A DNA stretch of 34,017 nt from Clostridium sp. Its GTDB lineage: Bacteria > Bacteroidota > Bacteroidia > Bacteroidales > Muribaculaceae. Shown piece after piece: positions 7,896-14,837 of the stretch. The notes under the pieces are model-generated. The model was given only the letters and a program-made list of their open reading frames with translations. It was not told the origin of the DNA and made no database searches. Every line of letters begins with the position of its first letter. Within the stretch, counting starts at the first letter, position 1. Where the stretch lies: the NCBI GenBank assembly GCA_023666615.1, contig JAMPBQ010000001.1, positions 103,042-137,058 of the forward strand, given 5' to 3'. The position numbers and the translations under genes were made by a program.

Positions 7896-9719
7896 TTAGT
7901 TTTTCGCGATGCGGAAGATCGTGCCTTCAATGAGCGAGGTCCACACCGACCCGTCGGGGGCGACATCGAAGCCGTTGATTTCGCTCTCGCCGAGCGGAAG
8001 CTGCCAGAGCGTCTTGCCGCTCGCGGCGTCAAGCGCGGTGACAAGTCCGCGGCGCGATCCGGCGTAGATCACCCCGTCCTGCTCCAGCACTATGCACGGA
8101 GCATGCTCGTAGCCAAGCCCCATGTCGGTGATCCAAAGCTCTTTGAATTCGGGCGATGTGGCGTCTACGCATACGAGCTCGCCGTCCATTGTTTTGGCAT
8201 ACGCCTTCTTTCCGCCTTGCCCTGAGCCGAGGCTTTCACGATAACGGTGGGCATTGTTCCTCCATATTTCCTTGCCTGTCTTGCGGTCAAGCATAGTCAT
8301 GTATCGGTCTGGTGCCACGATAACCACATAGTCCTCGTTAATGACCGGCACCACGTTGCCCGGCCCGAGCATGTTGGCCGTCTTGCCATTGTTCCATTTC
8401 CACCTCAGCTTTCCGGTCTTTGCGTCAAGGCTGCGCAGGTATGTGTCCCAAGCGCCGAAAATCACATCCGACTCCCCTATGGCCGGAGCTGCCTGGCAGT
8501 AGTTGTTGATGGAGTCGAAGCTCCAAATTAGCTTTCCGTTCTTTGGGTCGCGCCTCTCAAAGCGCTTGTATCCCCCCTGGAAATATGCCTTCCCGTCAGC
8601 CGAAAGCGCCCCATCCGCCACGTACGGCCCCTCTTTTGATGGATAATTTTTCAGCTCTTTGCCGGTGGCTGCGTCAAGTATCAATATTCCCGATGCGCTC
8701 GGGTAGGCCACTCGGCCATTGCCCAGCGCCACGGGGCGTGAGAATATCGAGGCGCCCATCGGCCGCTCCCATTTCAGCTGACCGCTCTTGGCGTCAACGG
8801 CCTTTCCTATGCCGGTCGATGTGCCGAAGTATACGGCCTGGTCATCTACGGCCAGCCGCGTGAACACTGATGCGCTGTCTGCCCATACCTTCTCCACGGT
8901 GAATCCTTCCGGATTCTCTATGGCCGCAACTTCTTCGGCTTTGAGGGGCTTGTGCTTGTCCTTGGCGGGGTAGTCGAACATCGGCTCGGCCTTTTCTCCC
9001 AGCCTTTTGTCATAGATATGCACCCATTCGGGCGAGATTTCCATGATGGTGTATCCGTAGTTGCCCTTGCCCATGTCCAGGGCGCGGGTCATGGCCGCCG
9101 GCAGTTCGCCCACGTCGTAGCGTATCCAGCTGTGGTAATGGCCGTTGATGTGCGTGATTACAGGGTAATTTTCAAGCACGCGGGCATAGGAAATGTAATT
9201 GTCTAGGTCGTCCTTACGTATTGGATAGTGGTTGAAGGATAGCACCCTCATGCCGGGCTTGAGCCGGCTGTCGAGCGTTGACTTGAGCCAGTGCAAGTCC
9301 TCTTGCTTGATGTGGCCGTCGCCCATCTTCATGTATGGGCCGCAATTGATGCCTATCACCAGGAGGGAGTCGCCAAGGGTGGTGACAAACCGGTCATCCC
9401 CCCAAAGGTCGACGAATGTCTTGGTCGCGCTTTGGCTCCAGTTGTTTTCGTGGTTTCCTGGCAGCGTGAAAAGCGGGTGGCGTATGCCGTCGAGAATGCT
9501 CTTCACGTTGATCAGCTGCTCGTCGCTGCCCTCGTTGGTCAGGTCGCCGTTCATCACGACGATATCGAAATTTTGCGAGTTGATTTCTTCCACAGCCTCT
9601 TTGAGGGCTTTTTCATTAGCGTTTCCTGGGGTGACATGCACGTCGCTGAGCACGGCTATGCGCTGCCCCCATGAAAGTTGGCACAGTAGGCACAACAGGC
9701 ACAATAGTTTGAATTTCAT
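7896..9719 (-). CDS. Calcineurin-like phosphoesterase fused to a PQQ-like beta-propeller
   Basis: This 607-residue exported protein has a Leu/Cys-rich signal peptide (about 1-18). Residues 20-245 form a metallophosphoesterase with all metal-site motifs: SDVHV (D26, H28), NGDLTNEG, GNHENN, FNHYPI and INGHYHSW. Residues 290-605 form a PQQ-like propeller with repeated blades such as LDAATGKELKN, LDAKTGKLRWKW, LDRKTGKEIWRN and LDAASGKTLWQLP. It should hydrolyse a phosphomono- or diester in the periplasm or at the surface, with the propeller binding substrate or partner; the substrate is unknown. It starts six bases after the tonB-like gene, so it is part of the Ton operon. The REP-like element at 7741 lies after its stop. 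Confidence 0.87.
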   Translation of the reverse strand: MKFKLLCLLCLLCQLSWGQRIAVLSDVHVTPGNANEKALKEAVEEINSQNFDIVVMNGDLTNEGSDEQLINVKSILDGIRHPLFTLPGNHENNWSQSATKTFVDLWGDDRFVTTLGDSLLVIGINCGPYMKMGDGHIKQEDLHWLKSTLDSRLKPGMRVLSFNHYPIRKDDLDNYISYARVLENYPVITHINGHYHSWIRYDVGELPAAMTRALDMGKGNYGYTIMEISPEWVHIYDKRLGEKAEPMFDYPAKDKHKPLKAEEVAAIENPEGFTVEKVWADSASVFTRLAVDDQAVYFGTSTGIGKAVDAKSGQLKWERPMGASIFSRPVALGNGRVAYPSASGILILDAATGKELKNYPSKEGPYVADGALSADGKAYFQGGYKRFERRDPKNGKLIWSFDSINNYCQAAPAIGESDVIFGAWDTYLRSLDAKTGKLRWKWNNGKTANMLGPGNVVPVINEDYVVIVAPDRYMTMLDRKTGKEIWRNNAHRYRESLGSGQGGKKAYAKTMDGELVCVDATSPEFKELWITDMGLGYEHAPCIVLEQDGVIYAGSRRGLVTALDAASGKTLWQLPLGESEINGFDVAPDGSVWTSLIEGTIFRIAKN

Positions 9720-9725
9720 GGATGT

Positions 9726-10529
9726 TTATTTGAAAGTATATGTAATGTAAGCTCTTGAAGTCTCTGGGGCCGTTTCAGGATTCGCCCGGGTGAAACGATG
9801 CCGGCGCACCTCTATGGCGCAGGCGTTGCGCACGGTCTGGTTGGTGGCGGCCGGTGCGTCGCCCCCGGTGAATTTCACGTCTGTTACCTGCCCTTCCCGA
9901 TTGATTGTGAGGGTCATTTTCACGCTGCCGGTCACAGGGCTCTTCACCGCTCCATAGGCGGGTATCGCCCATCCGTCGCCGGCGCTCCCGGCTCCGTGGC
10001 CGGTATGCGCCCCCTGTGCCGTGGGGCTGTCTGGCCGTCCGCTGTTGCCGTTGTCCTGCTTCCCGTCTGCCGTATTGTGCTTCCCTGAGGCATGGCTGAA
10101 GGCGTTTGTCACCTCATTTTCCGCCATCCGCTGCTCCTCCTGCCGCTTCAGCTCTTCCTTTGATGGCCCTGCTGGCTTTTCTGGCTTTTTCTGCTCTTTC
10201 ACGGGAGATTCCTCCTTGGAAGCCACGGTCGGAGGCGGGTCGCCTGCGGGCCCCGCGTTGGCTGCGTCAGTGCCGGATGCCGGCGTCGGCTGCGATTCGT
10301 TCCTTTCGGGGCTTTGCGCAGCGGACGGGTCGTCCACGGGCGCCATGTTGGGCGATGCGGGCATCTCCATCACGTCGATGTATTCCTCAAAGTCAATCTC
10401 CACGGCATCCTGTGTCATAGCATCAACGCTGCTGTCGGCAAGCGACAGGTGCGTACACATCATCAGCGATACTGCCGCGAGAACTGCCGCGGCCGTGCCA
10501 AATGCTGAGTATGCTCGTGGGGAAATCAT
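9726..10529 (-). CDS. tonB: TonB-like energy transducer
   Basis: This 267-residue protein has an N-terminal membrane anchor (about residues 8-31). A long Pro/Glu/Lys-rich periplasmic spacer follows (about 55-195). The C-terminal TonB-type domain covers about 196-267: GSVKMTLTINREGQVTDVKF, then RHRF and a final YITYTFK strand. TonB transmits proton-motive force from ExbB-ExbD to outer-membrane receptors. It lies downstream of exbD, separated by 123 bases that contain a 44-base tandem duplication, and six bases upstream of the phosphoesterase gene. The spacer is compositionally biased (Asp, Pro, Ala, Gly), as is usual. A TolA-like role is less likely given the exbB/exbD context. Confidence 0.83.
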   Translation of the reverse strand: MISPRAYSAFGTAAAVLAAVSLMMCTHLSLADSSVDAMTQDAVEIDFEEYIDVMEMPASPNMAPVDDPSAAQSPERNESQPTPASGTDAANAGPAGDPPPTVASKEESPVKEQKKPEKPAGPSKEELKRQEEQRMAENEVTNAFSHASGKHNTADGKQDNGNSGRPDSPTAQGAHTGHGAGSAGDGWAIPAYGAVKSPVTGSVKMTLTINREGQVTDVKFTGGDAPAATNQTVRNACAIEVRRHRFTRANPETAPETSRAYITYTFK

Positions 10530-10537
10530 TGGCGCAG

Positions 10538-10625
10538 TGGGGGATAACAGGATTGAAGATAATGATTGTGTATAATGGGAGTGGGGGATAACAGGATTGA
10601 GGGTAATGATTGTGAATAATGGGGG
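10538..10625. repeat. 44-base tandem duplication between exbD and tonB
   Basis: Two near-identical 44-base units (10538-10581 and 10582-10625), each with TGGGGGATAACAGGATTGA and TAATGATTGTG, differ at a few positions. A third unit begins at 10626 and decays. They fill most of the 123-base gap before the tonB-like start, so they are in its untranslated leader if the operon is co-transcribed. Confidence 0.85.
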
Positions 10626-10652
10626 TGGGGGGATGGTTGTTGTTGGCGGGGC

Positions 10653-11063
10653 TTAGTTGGCGCGGGTGGCCAGCACCATCTTTACTCCGGCCTTGGTGCC
10701 TACGTTGAGCACCTCCACCACCTTGCCGTACTCCACCGCCTTGTCGGCATACACGGCCACGGCCCGCTGCGTGGTGTCCTGCTCCATCACAGTTTGGAGG
10801 TACACTGCCAGCTCATCGAGGGCGAACTGCTGAGGCTCGCCCTCGGCGTAAGCCGCCGATACAACGCCCAGCGAATCAACGTACACCCTCGTGAGCGGCT
10901 TGGCGGAGGTCTGCTCGTCGCTCTGAGGCAAGTTCACCTCGACCGCTGTGGGAAAAACGAAGGTGGACGTTGCCATAAAGAACACCAAAAGCAAGAAAAT
11001 GACATCTGTGAGCGACGCCATCGAAAATGCCGCCAGCATTTCATTTTGTCTCTTCAGCCCCAT
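10653..11063 (-). CDS. exbD: ExbD/TolR-type biopolymer transport protein
   Basis: This 136-residue protein has the ExbD layout: a short cytoplasmic N-terminus, then one membrane helix (about 14-38) with the conserved proton-channel Asp in SMASLTDVIFLLLVFF (Asp20). A periplasmic domain of about 95 residues contains the VEVNLPQS strand and the VYADKAVEYGKVVEVLNVGTKAG region. It forms the proton-driven motor with ExbB and drives TonB. Its natural partner exbB lies 1.8 kb upstream at 12831-13460, separated by the darT-darG pair. A -7-like box lies just ahead of it (11083-11090), which could give it independent expression. Confidence 0.92.
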   Translation of the reverse strand: MGLKRQNEMLAAFSMASLTDVIFLLLVFFMATSTFVFPTAVEVNLPQSDEQTSAKPLTRVYVDSLGVVSAAYAEGEPQQFALDELAVYLQTVMEQDTTQRAVAVYADKAVEYGKVVEVLNVGTKAGVKMVLATRAN

Positions 11064-11082
11064 AATTTTATGATTATATGCT

Positions 11083-11090
11083 CAAAGTTA
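11083..11090 (-). promoter_or_regulatory. -7 box upstream of exbD
   Basis: TAACTTTG on the minus strand is an exact match to the Bacteroidetes -7 element in the 56-base gap between darG and exbD. No clear -33 TTTG lies at the right distance. If used, it would start transcription about a dozen bases before the exbD ATG. Confidence 0.4.
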
Positions 11091-11119
11091 CGGAATTTTC
11101 AGATAATGCGGAAATAAAA

Positions 11120-12190
11120 TCACAGAAAATCGCCATATAGCTTCAAATGATTGAATGCCGTTTCCAAATGCTCAGGCTTGAACAATCGTTCTTTCCTTGT
11201 GCTCCATTTATGAATTTCTTCATTTATGATGCTAAAAACCAAACGTGAGTCTTTGTTTTGCCAATCGTTCAATGCTGTGTTTGAATTAAGAATATAATCG
11301 ACAGTGGATATCAATTCCAATGCATAATTGGAATAAAACGGCCAAAGGAATTCTTGTGTCCTGTGGCATATGGCGCACAAGTCATCGCCAACGGTGCTTG
11401 AAAGGTACTTGGCGGCCTCGCTTTCGGCGTCTTCGGTAAGCCATATGTAGTCGAAAGGCTTGTTCTGCATTCCGTTCATTCCTTTTATATAGCTGCCATT
11501 CAAATAGTAAAGTACATGCGCAACCTTCCCGCCAGAATATGGGCCATAGATATAAGGCTTGAAGTCAATCTTAAAAATGCCTTTTCCGCCGAAGCGCTGC
11601 ATAAAATACACCATTTTCTCTACCGCGAAAACAGATGCGAACTCCCCGTATTTGTTCATGTCGGCAATCATCAAAAGCACCATGGCCCTTGCCGGGGTGA
11701 GATTTGCCCTCTTGGCCTTCATTCTATCCGCTATTGCGTCTGTGGGTTCATAAATGAAAATTTCGCAATTCGTGTCTTTCAGCTCGTCTTCAATCATGGA
11801 CCTTACTTTTGTCCAGTCCAATCCGCCATTGCTTGACCCTAAGGCGGGAATTGCGATGGATTTGATTCCGCGTTGAGTGATGGTGTCTTTTAGCGCGAGC
11901 AATCCTTGTGAGATATATGTGTATTCAGACGGCAATCTCCAGTGGGTCTTTGTGGGGAAATTGATGATTGTTTTAATGACATTGTTTTGATTTGATTCTT
12001 CGGTCACAAACATTTCCCCGACTTTGAAGGACTTGGATAAGCATGCCTTTCGGTATGCTTTGTAATTTTCAGGAAATTGCTCACGAAACTGCAATGCAAT
12101 TCCTTTGCCCATAACGCCTACGGTGTTCACTGTATTCACCAGGGCTTGAGCTTCGCTTGCCAATAAATCGCCTTTTACGTGATGTATCAT
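11120..12190 (-). CDS. darG: DarG antitoxin: macrodomain DNA ADP-ribosyl hydrolase
   Basis: The 356-residue protein begins with a macrodomain (about residues 1-150). Its ADP-ribose site is visible: GDLL (7-10), NTVNTVGVMGKGIALQF (19-35) with Asn22, FPTKTHWR with Lys81, and GSSNGGLDW (118-126). The second part (about 165-356) resembles the C-terminal toxin-binding region of DarG. DarG removes ADP-ribose that DarT places on thymidines in single-stranded DNA, and its C-terminal part also blocks DarT directly. The gene starts 10 bases after the darT stop, the standard toxin-antitoxin order. It is AT-rich (22 of 60 GC in one line counted) compared with exbB (35 of 60), pointing to horizontal origin. 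Confidence 0.9.
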   Translation of the reverse strand: MIHHVKGDLLASEAQALVNTVNTVGVMGKGIALQFREQFPENYKAYRKACLSKSFKVGEMFVTEESNQNNVIKTIINFPTKTHWRLPSEYTYISQGLLALKDTITQRGIKSIAIPALGSSNGGLDWTKVRSMIEDELKDTNCEIFIYEPTDAIADRMKAKRANLTPARAMVLLMIADMNKYGEFASVFAVEKMVYFMQRFGGKGIFKIDFKPYIYGPYSGGKVAHVLYYLNGSYIKGMNGMQNKPFDYIWLTEDAESEAAKYLSSTVGDDLCAICHRTQEFLWPFYSNYALELISTVDYILNSNTALNDWQNKDSRLVFSIINEEIHKWSTRKERLFKPEHLETAFNHLKLYGDFL

Positions 12191-12200
12191 ATTTTCCTGT

Positions 12201-12815
12201 TTAAAAATAGTAATTCGGATATATCACAACTTTCTTGTCTTCTATTCCGAACAATTTCAATTCCTCTTTTGCTTGACTGTCGTAAACAACGTAGCCAATT
12301 ATGCTGTCTGGCGGCAAATCCTCCTTCACCAATAGTTCTGCCTCTTTTCTTCGCTTCAAATCAATGTCGGTCTCAATGTTCCATTGTGAGGCGTAGACAT
12401 CTTCGTATTTTATTATCCTGTCAATGTATGGCAAGGATTCACGGCCGAAGAACCTTGTTAAGGAGCTTAAGGCATGCCCATCCGTAAAGATGCATTCTGT
12501 GCCGCTTTCAAATAGCCCTTTGAGGGAAAGCACGCAATATACGATTTCTCTTGGATGCCGCATTGTTACGCCTTTGTATCCATGTTGGACTACGTATAGC
12601 ATTGGTGATCTGGGACCGAAATAGAACGGTACGCATTCGCTTAGATTTATGCCGGCGAAACGCTTATTTTTTCTTATGTTTATAATCTGTGAATCTCCTA
12701 TGTTCACATACTTTTCATCGCAATTAGGAGAGTTTGGCCTCAAAAGGCCAAACTTCAAAATATGGGGGATATTGTCTATATGAGTTATGCGGAACGCATA
12801 TTTAAGAGTATTCAC
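12201..12815 (-). CDS. darT: DarT toxin: DNA ADP-ribosyltransferase
   Basis: This 204-residue protein matches DarT (DUF4433) in length and motifs: the NAD-binding start AFRITHIDNIPHILKFGLL with His12, then KRFAGINLSECVPFYFGPRSPMLY (51-74), TDGHA (111-115), and RRKEAELLV with the probable catalytic Glu160. DarT uses NAD+ to ADP-ribosylate thymidine in single-stranded DNA, which blocks replication and gives abortive phage defence. No inactivating change is visible, so the enzyme is probably functional. It starts only 15 bases after the exbB stop and therefore has no room for its own promoter outside exbB. Base composition is about 37% GC in a counted line, below its neighbours. Confidence 0.92.
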   Translation of the reverse strand: MNTLKYAFRITHIDNIPHILKFGLLRPNSPNCDEKYVNIGDSQIINIRKNKRFAGINLSECVPFYFGPRSPMLYVVQHGYKGVTMRHPREIVYCVLSLKGLFESGTECIFTDGHALSSLTRFFGRESLPYIDRIIKYEDVYASQWNIETDIDLKRRKEAELLVKEDLPPDSIIGYVVYDSQAKEELKLFGIEDKKVVIYPNYYF

Positions 12816-12830
12816 GATGTCTTTTTATTG

Positions 12831-13460
12831 TCAGCAGGCGGGTTCGTTCAGGAGGTCCATGAATTCCATGGTCTTTGATTCCATGAGGTTCATCACCTTG
12901 TTGACGCGGGCCACGAGATAGTTGTAGGAGAAGAGAGCCAGGATGCCCACAACAAGGCCGGCCACCGTCGTAACCAAGGCCGTGTAGATGCCCCCGGCGA
13001 AGGAGCCGATGGAGGCGCTGTTGCCGGCGGACGCGATGGAATAGAACGCCTCAACCATGCCGATTACCGTGCCGAGGAATCCCAGCATTGGCGCCCCTGC
13101 GGCCGTGGTGGCCAGCCACGCAAAACCCTTGCTTAGAGCAGCCACTTCGAGGTTGCCGGTGTTTTCAATGGCCACCAGCACATCGTTCATCGGTCGCCCT
13201 ATTCGGTTGATGCCCTTCAGAATCAATCGGCTGTAGGGCGAATCTGAATTTTTGCACAGGCGTATCGCGCTTTCAAGGTCGTTTTCATGTATGTAATCGC
13301 TGATGCGCTTCATGAACGACTCGTCAACCTTTGCCGCCTTGTTAACCACGATTGCCCTCTCAATGAGGATGTAAATGCTGATTATGGCCAGCACCGCCAG
13401 CACAATCATCACCCATCCCCCCTGCAGGCACAAATCCCATATAGAAAGTGAATCCTCCAT
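12831..13460 (-). CDS. exbB: ExbB/TolQ/MotA-type proton channel protein
   Basis: This 209-residue protein has three membrane helices (about 14-34, 113-137 and 155-180) and the MotA/TolQ/ExbB core GAPMLGFLGTVIGMVEAFYSIA (about 122-143). The last helix is GIYTALVTTVAGLVVGILALFSY. With ExbD it forms the inner-membrane proton motor for TonB. It follows pdxJ and is followed by darT rather than exbD. Its leader is a 56-base tandem array of a 7-base unit in which AAAGG, a Shine-Dalgarno-like sequence, recurs directly before the ATG. The start at 13458-13460 is fixed by the family length. Confidence 0.92.
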   Translation of the reverse strand: MEDSLSIWDLCLQGGWVMIVLAVLAIISIYILIERAIVVNKAAKVDESFMKRISDYIHENDLESAIRLCKNSDSPYSRLILKGINRIGRPMNDVLVAIENTGNLEVAALSKGFAWLATTAAGAPMLGFLGTVIGMVEAFYSIASAGNSASIGSFAGGIYTALVTTVAGLVVGILALFSYNYLVARVNKVMNLMESKTMEFMDLLNEPAC

Positions 13461-13516
13461 CCTTTATCCTTTATCCTTTATCCTTTATCCTTCATCCTTC
13501 ATCCTTCATCCTTCAT
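13461..13516. repeat. Eight-copy 7-base tandem repeat in the exbB leader
   Basis: On the plus strand there are four copies of CCTTTAT (13461-13488), then four of CCTTCAT (13489-13516). On the coding strand this is four ATGAAGG then four ATAAAGG units, abutting the exbB ATG and including the pdxJ stop codon. Each unit brings a new Shine-Dalgarno-like AAGG. Arrays of this type vary in copy number by slippage. Confidence 0.95.
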
Positions 13517-14226
13517 TTCAAGCATTCCTTGTACTGCTTGATGGCCTGCTGCAGGCCTATGTACAGCGCGTCGCTGATCAGGGCATGGCCGATGGAAACC
13601 TCGTTGAGATAGGGGAGTTGCTCATGCAAATACTTGAGGTTCTCCAGGCTGAGGTCATGGCCGGCGTTTACCCCAAGGCCGCATTTGTGGGCGACAAGGC
13701 TGGCCTCAACGAAAGGAGCCACGGCTGCCACGGGATCGGTAGGGTAGAGGTCGGCGTAAGGCTTCGTGTAAAGCTCCACTCTGTCGGCGCCGGTCTTTGC
13801 CGCCAGCTTGATTTGTTCCGGATCCGGATCGACGAATATCGACGTGCGTATGCCGGCTTCCTTCAGCCTGTCAACGATGCCGGTGAGGAATTCAAGGTTT
13901 TCCGCCACGTTCCACCCTGCGCTGGAGGTGAGGGCGTCGGGGGCGTCGGGCACAAGGGTCACCTGCTCGGGGCGCACCTTCAGCACCAGCGACATAAAAT
14001 CGTCGGAGGGGTACCCTTCGATGTTGAACTCTGTTTTCACCAAGGGCCGCAGAGCGAAAACATCGTCATGGCGTATGTGCCTTTCATCCGGGCGGGGATG
14101 CACGGTGATGCCATCGGCGCCGAACGATTCGCAATCCTTGGCCACTTGCTCCACATTGGGCACGTTTTCGCCGCGGGCGTTGCGCAAAGTGGCCACTTTA
14201 TTGATATTTACACTCAAATGTGTCAT
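13513..14226 (-). CDS. pdxJ: Pyridoxine 5'-phosphate synthase
   Basis: This 237-residue protein is full-length PdxJ. Motifs are clear: [16 protein letters not shown] (4-19), [13 protein letters not shown] (about 39-51), [21 protein letters not shown] (about 191-211) and [14 protein letters not shown] near the end. It condenses 1-deoxyxylulose 5-phosphate with 3-amino-2-oxopropyl phosphate to make pyridoxine 5'-phosphate in the DXP-dependent vitamin B6 route. It is the first gene of the minus-strand row that runs into exbB and diverges from the ACT-like gene and nadK. Its stop codon lies in the first units of the 7-base tandem repeat. Confidence 0.97.
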   Translation of the reverse strand: MTHLSVNINKVATLRNARGENVPNVEQVAKDCESFGADGITVHPRPDERHIRHDDVFALRPLVKTEFNIEGYPSDDFMSLVLKVRPEQVTLVPDAPDALTSSAGWNVAENLEFLTGIVDRLKEAGIRTSIFVDPDPEQIKLAAKTGADRVELYTKPYADLYPTDPVAAVAPFVEASLVAHKCGLGVNAGHDLSLENLKYLHEQLPYLNEVSIGHALISDALYIGLQQAIKQYKECLK

Positions 14227-14318
14227 ATTCCTTCTATTTTTTAACAGAATTTTAGGCTGTTAAGCAGACTTTATTTATTTATATACCGAATTGCGGCGGG
14301 CAATTCAACTAAATTTCG

Positions 14319-14326
14319 TAACTTTG
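14319..14326 (+). promoter_or_regulatory. -7 box of the ACT-like / nadK operon
   Basis: TAACTTTG is an exact -7 match, with transcription predicted from about 14332. No -33 TTTG is found at the standard distance. It lies in the divergent gap from pdxJ. Confidence 0.5.
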
Positions 14327-14366
14327 TGTTTAGAATTTAACAGCAAAAATAGTGAGAATTTATCAA

Positions 14367-14729
14367 ATGACGAAAGAATTTATACCAAAAGATACAGCGA
14401 TTAACGATTTTCACAGACTTTTCCCTCCTTTGGAGGACGAAAGCACCCTTGTGCTCGGATGCATGAGGGGGCATTACAGCGCTTCGCGGATAGCCCATGC
14501 CGTGGAGGACTGCGACGCCCACCTCCTCAACCTCAACGTTACGTCTGAACCAAGCGACTTGGCCGACATCGTGGTGGAAATTCGTGTAAACCACCGCAAC
14601 GCGGAGGCCATTTCGCGCTCGCTGCAGCGGTATGGCTATGACGTCCTTGACGCCAAGAGCAACCATGCGGAGGACAATGACCGCCTGCGCTCCAGGGCCA
14701 ACGAGCTCCTCCGCTACCTCGAGGTCTAA
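14367..14729 (+). CDS. Stand-alone ACT-like domain protein (remnant of CBS-domain protein family)
   Basis: The 120-residue product resembles the C-terminal regulatory part of the Bacteroidales CBS-domain protein usually encoded upstream of nadK: LGCMRGHYSASRIAHAVEDCDAHLLNLNVTS followed by a beta-alpha-beta region ending RSLQRYGYDVLDAKS. In the usual protein this ACT-like half is preceded by a CBS pair of about 120 residues; here only about 20 residues precede it. It may be a shortened family member binding a small ligand. I chose the ATG at 14367; an in-frame GTG at 14352 would add five residues. It sits 108 bases upstream of nadK on the same strand. The family link is from memory of the pattern. 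Confidence 0.65.
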   Translation: MTKEFIPKDTAINDFHRLFPPLEDESTLVLGCMRGHYSASRIAHAVEDCDAHLLNLNVTSEPSDLADIVVEIRVNHRNAEAISRSLQRYGYDVLDAKSNHAEDNDRLRSRANELLRYLEV

Positions 14730-14739
14730 ACCCCTCAAC

Positions 14740-14784
14740 AAATCGATAAATCGATATAACGATAAATCGATAAAACGATAAATC
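14740..14784. repeat. Imperfect 8-9 base tandem repeat, (AAATCGAT)n
   Basis: About five imperfect units of AAATCGATA / TAACGATA lie between the ACT-like gene and nadK, in the nadK leader. No hairpin with a T-tract is formed. Confidence 0.75.
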
Positions 14785-14837
14785 ACATTGTCGATTCCCC
14801 AATAAATCCCCCCCAAAAAAACTAAAAGAAAAAAGCC

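Noticed and set aside
13375-14244. Long plus-strand open frame opposite pdxJ
   Set aside because: It is antisense to a clear pdxJ gene, and its N-terminus translates the 7-base repeat array; a high-GC shadow.
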